From contig CAMEMX010000092.1 of NCBI GenBank assembly GCA_945927915.1, positions 1 to 6,264 on the forward strand: a stretch of 6,264 nucleotides of DNA, written 5' to 3'. Positions within the stretch are counted from its first letter, which is position 1, and each line of letters starts with the position of its first letter. This document shows positions 5,753-6,264 of this stretch, in pieces. Under the pieces are notes generated by a model. The model was not told the DNA's origin. It made no database searches and was given only the letters and a program-made list of their open reading frames with translations. Origin of the DNA: an uncultured Clostridia bacterium. GTDB lineage: Bacteria; Bacillota; Clostridia; Oscillospirales; Oscillospiraceae. The position numbers and the translations under genes were made by a program.

Positions 5753-6264
5753 TTATGGTTGCTTCTCCGAAGCTGCCGAGGCATCGCGGAGTGCGTCGAG
5801 AAAGGCATCGACCATGCGGCACATATATTCCGGCCTGCCGTCAAAACGTCCGGTCTCGGTATAGGTGACGGCGGCGCAGGTGCTGCAGAGCTTGCGGTGC
5901 GGGCAGACGGCGCAGTCCGCGCAGAGGCGGATCGGGCTGACTGCCGCGCGCAGCATGTCCCAAGCAGGAAGGAAGCCCTGCGCAAGGGGCTCGGTCTTCG
6001 GCGTGCCGAGCATCCCGCAGGCGGTCATTGTACCTGTCCAGGTGACCCAGAACTGCGAACGGCCTGCGTAGCAGCGCATCGGCTCACCCTCGGCAAGAAT
6101 ACGCTCATCGGCGAGGGGAGAACTGTCCAGCGAGGTAAGCCAAGCGTCCAGGCCGGTGCAGCCGTGGCGCTGCAGCTCGTCTTGCGCGAGCATTGCGCCG
6201 ACCTCCTGCGGCGAAAGGCGCGAAAACGCGGCGTTGCTGCGCCGGGTCGGGGGAAAGGCGTACA
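5753..6264 (-). CDS. Radical SAM/SPASM domain protein, C-terminal part (5' end off the right edge)
   Basis: This is the last 169 codons of a longer minus-strand gene; the frame stays open to the window edge, and the radical-SAM CxxxCxxC core would lie beyond it. Numbering from the internal Met at 6191-6193, the cysteines form a SPASM pattern: C41-x17-C59, then C94-x2-C97-x5-C103-x2-C106 and C125, with an extra C91. The stretch CYAGRSQFWVTWTGTMTACG (41-60) resembles the auxiliary-cluster region of clostridial radical SAM/SPASM proteins. SPASM proteins bind extra Fe-S clusters and often modify peptides (thioether bonds, quinone or mycofactocin precursors) or activate sulfatases; the substrate cannot be told from this piece. 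The gene converges on the deacetylase gene and shares its terminator. A GGAGG at 6203-6207 upstream of that Met looks like an SD, but the frame continues upstream with protein-like sequence. Confidence 0.88.
   Translation of the reverse strand, partial: YAFPPTRRSNAAFSRLSPQEVGAMLAQDELQRHGCTGLDAWLTSLDSSPLADERILAEGEPMRCYAGRSQFWVTWTGTMTACGMLGTPKTEPLAQGFLPAWDMLRAAVSPIRLCADCAVCPHRKLCSTCAAVTYTETGRFDGRPEYMCRMVDAFLDALRDASAASEKQP

Noticed and set aside
6191..6207. Internal Met with GGAGG upstream as the true start of the radical SAM gene
   Set aside because: The frame stays open to the window edge with plausible protein sequence, and a SPASM-only fragment would be unusual.
1..6264. CRISPR arrays, tRNA or rRNA genes, insertion sequences, attachment sites
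   Set aside because: No regularly spaced repeats, tRNA-like cloverleaf, transposase motif or terminal inverted repeats seen on reading both strands.

Overview
The window looks like a piece of a GC-rich Firmicutes (class Clostridia, probably Oscillospiraceae-like) chromosome. The evidence is a T-box leader, a ydcC/gerS-like lipoprotein - alr - mazF(ndoA) gene order typical of Firmicutes, strong Shine-Dalgarno (SD) sites, and an S-layer-homology (SLH) cell-wall protein. The taxonomic placement is inference from gene content and composition; there is no rRNA or other marker gene here.

Layout: (1) Positions 1-234 hold, on the minus strand, a T-box riboswitch leader whose gene (probably an aminoacyl-tRNA synthetase, tentatively alaS) lies off the left edge. 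(2) Positions 241-305 are a compact divergent promoter region with back-to-back sigma-A type promoters. (3) Positions 336-2974 are a tight plus-strand operon: ADP-dependent NAD(P)H-hydrate dehydratase (nnrD), a small lipoprotein started by TTG, and alanine racemase (alr), with 13-nt gaps. (4) After a 121-nt gap comes a MazF/EndoA-type endoribonuclease with no antitoxin gene beside it. (5) A strong hairpin ends the mazF region and covers the SD of the next gene, an unrecognised 200-aa protein. Its last 39 codons overlap, in another frame, the start of a secreted polysaccharide deacetylase carrying two chitobiase-C-terminal-like domains and three SLH domains. (6) A bidirectional terminator at 5713-5747 separates this from a convergent, 5'-truncated radical-SAM/SPASM protein on the minus strand.

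How it fits together: nnrD repairs damaged nicotinamide cofactors, alr makes D-alanine for peptidoglycan, the lipoprotein sits in the slot held by YdcC in Bacillus and GerS in Clostridioides difficile, MazF is an RNA-cleaving toxin or regulator, and the SLH deacetylase modifies the wall from outside. Most of this is conserved housekeeping synteny. I do not see a clear new multi-gene system. The points most worth checking are the antitoxin-less MazF, the GerS-like lipoprotein, the SD-masking hairpin, the 119-nt out-of-frame overlap and the unrecognised gene.
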